From: Pseudomonadota bacterium
GTDB lineage: Bacteria; Pseudomonadota; Gammaproteobacteria; Burkholderiales; Burkholderiaceae
Assembly (NCBI GenBank): GCA_023441105.1
Contig: JAEZQX010000029.1
Coordinates: 1 to 7,329 of the forward strand
Reading direction: 5' to 3'
Length of the DNA: 7,329 nucleotides
Positions 6,571 to 7,329 of this stretch are shown here, piece after piece. Position numbers and translations under genes: made by a program. The notes beneath the pieces were generated by a model that saw only the letters and a program-made list of their open reading frames with translations, did no database searches and had not been told where the DNA came from. The first letter of the stretch is position 1; each line of letters opens with the position of its first letter.

Positions 6571-7329
6571 GTGAAGCTCGCTGAACTCGCCTTCCGCCCC
6601 AAGCTTTTCGATGCAATAAAGGGCTACGGCCGGGCCGACCTCACGGCGGACATCGGCGCCGGGCTCACCGTGGCCTGCGTCGCCATGCCCCTGGCCATGG
6701 CCTTCGGCATCGCCTCCGGGGTCAAGCCGGAACAGGGCCTGATCACCGCCATCGTCGGCGGTTTCCTGGTCTCCGCCCTCGGCGGCTCGCGGGTGCAGAT
6801 CGGTGGCCCCGCCGGCGCGTTCGTCGCGCTGCTCTACGCCATCGCGGAGCGCTACGGCATCGCCAACCTGCTCATCTCGACCATGATGGCGGGCGTGCTG
6901 CTGATGGCGATGGGCCTGTTCCGGCTTGGCCAGATGGTGCGCTTCGTGCCGGTGCCGATCGTGATCGGCTTCACCAACGGCATCGCCATCGTCATCGCGC
7001 TGTCGCAGTTGAAGGACTTCCTCGGCCTCGAGATCGAGCAGATGCCGGCCAACTTCTTCTCCCAGCTGGCCACCCTCCGCGCCCATCTGGATACGGTGAA
7101 CTGGACGGCGGTGGCGCTCGGCGGGGCGGCGCTGCTGCTGCTGTTCTACTGGCCGAAGCCGAAGCAGCAGGCGCTGCATCGCAAGGAAACGGTGGAGGAA
7201 GGCACGCCCACCATCACCCTGATCGCGAGCGAAGGCGCGTTGCACGCCGATGAGGCGGCCGCCGCCGAGGCCGAGGCGAAGGCGGAGCTCGCCAGCGCAC
7301 CGGGGGCTGCAAGCGCCGCGGGTCCAGCC
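6571..7329 (+). CDS. SulP-family anion transporter, N-terminal part
   Basis: Inner-membrane transporter of the SulP/SLC26 family, which moves anions such as sulfate, bicarbonate or dicarboxylates; the substrate cannot be told here. The frame is open for 253 codons from GTG 6571 to the right edge. Family features in order: RADLTADIGAGLTVACVAMP (21–40, start of TM1), AFGIASGVKPEQGLITAIVG, the anion-site region GGSRVQIGGPAGAFVALL (71–88), FVPVPIVIGFTNGIAIVIAL (125–144), and a hydrophobic helix ending LLLLFYWPKPK (188–198). A hydrophilic Ala/Glu/Lys-rich stretch follows to the edge (199–253), where the family usually goes on quickly to the next helix. The remaining helices and any C-terminal STAS domain lie outside the window. 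GTG 6571 is the only start codon between the metG stop and TM1 in this frame, and no clear Shine-Dalgarno precedes it. It lies 75 bases after metG on the same strand, so cotranscription is possible. Confidence 0.9.
   Translation, partial: MKLAELAFRPKLFDAIKGYGRADLTADIGAGLTVACVAMPLAMAFGIASGVKPEQGLITAIVGGFLVSALGGSRVQIGGPAGAFVALLYAIAERYGIANLLISTMMAGVLLMAMGLFRLGQMVRFVPVPIVIGFTNGIAIVIALSQLKDFLGLEIEQMPANFFSQLATLRAHLDTVNWTAVALGGAALLLLFYWPKPKQQALHRKETVEEGTPTITLIASEGALHADEAAAAEAEAKAELASAPGAASAAGPA

Noticed and set aside
6493..6573. A metG–SulP fusion by stop-codon read-through, since both genes are in the same frame
   Set aside because: The intervening 25 codons (Ala/Pro-rich) are not conserved-looking, a GC-rich hairpin follows the TGA, and a SulP N-terminus is complete from GTG 6571. 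The shared phase has a one-in-three chance.
4108..7245. A 1045-codon open frame on the minus strand running across metG, the gap and the SulP gene
   Set aside because: It is exactly codon-aligned with the sense genes, both of which lie in the same phase. In GC-rich DNA the sense codons TTA, CTA and TCA are rare, so antisense stops are rare. Its product is rich in Arg, His, Gly, Asp and Gln with no recognisable domain and no homology that I know; metG and SulP account for the conservation.
1..7329. CRISPR arrays, IS ends, tRNA genes, toxin–antitoxin or defence genes
   Set aside because: No regularly spaced repeats, terminal inverted repeats with a transposase, cloverleaf-like sequence or small paired genes were found; nearly all DNA is used by the housekeeping and transporter genes listed.

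Overview
The window is GC-rich (roughly two thirds G+C, judged by eye) chromosomal DNA from a proteobacterium. The order dcd–apbC(mrp)//metG is shared by Gamma- and Betaproteobacteria. The sequences of Dcd, ApbC and the S15 N-terminus fit either class; I lean to Betaproteobacteria but cannot settle it. Most of the content is housekeeping. I saw no insertion sequence, prophage, CRISPR array, tRNA or rRNA, and no sign of a new defence or mobile system.

Layout. (1) Positions 1–62, minus strand: the first 20 codons of rpsO (ribosomal protein S15), running off the left edge, with a strong -10 box and a possible leader hairpin. (2) 180–1358, plus: an acyl-CoA dehydrogenase diverging from rpsO. The two promoters seem to share the same AT-rich bases. 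(3) 1375–4005, minus: an apparent three-gene unit read right to left, apbC (Fe-S carrier ATPase), then dcd (dCTP deaminase, joined by a GTGA stop/start overlap), then a DMT-superfamily EamA transporter whose start is unclear. The transporter converges on the acyl-CoA dehydrogenase with a 16-bp gap. (4) 4006–4176: a divergent intergenic region. (5) 4177–6495, plus: metG (methionyl-tRNA synthetase, dimeric type with a C-terminal tRNA-binding OB domain). (6) 6571–7329, plus: the N-terminal part of a SulP-family anion transporter, cut by the right edge.

The genes do not form one pathway. Translation (rpsO, metG), Fe-S cluster trafficking (apbC) and pyrimidine deoxynucleotide supply (dcd) sit beside one lipid or branched-chain acyl-CoA enzyme and two transporters of unknown substrate. 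The oddest feature is a set of Ala/Gly/Glu-rich low-complexity segments inside otherwise conserved proteins: about 31 residues in the MetRS catalytic core, about 55 before its OB domain, a loop in the middle of the EamA transporter, and a long hydrophilic stretch in the SulP protein.
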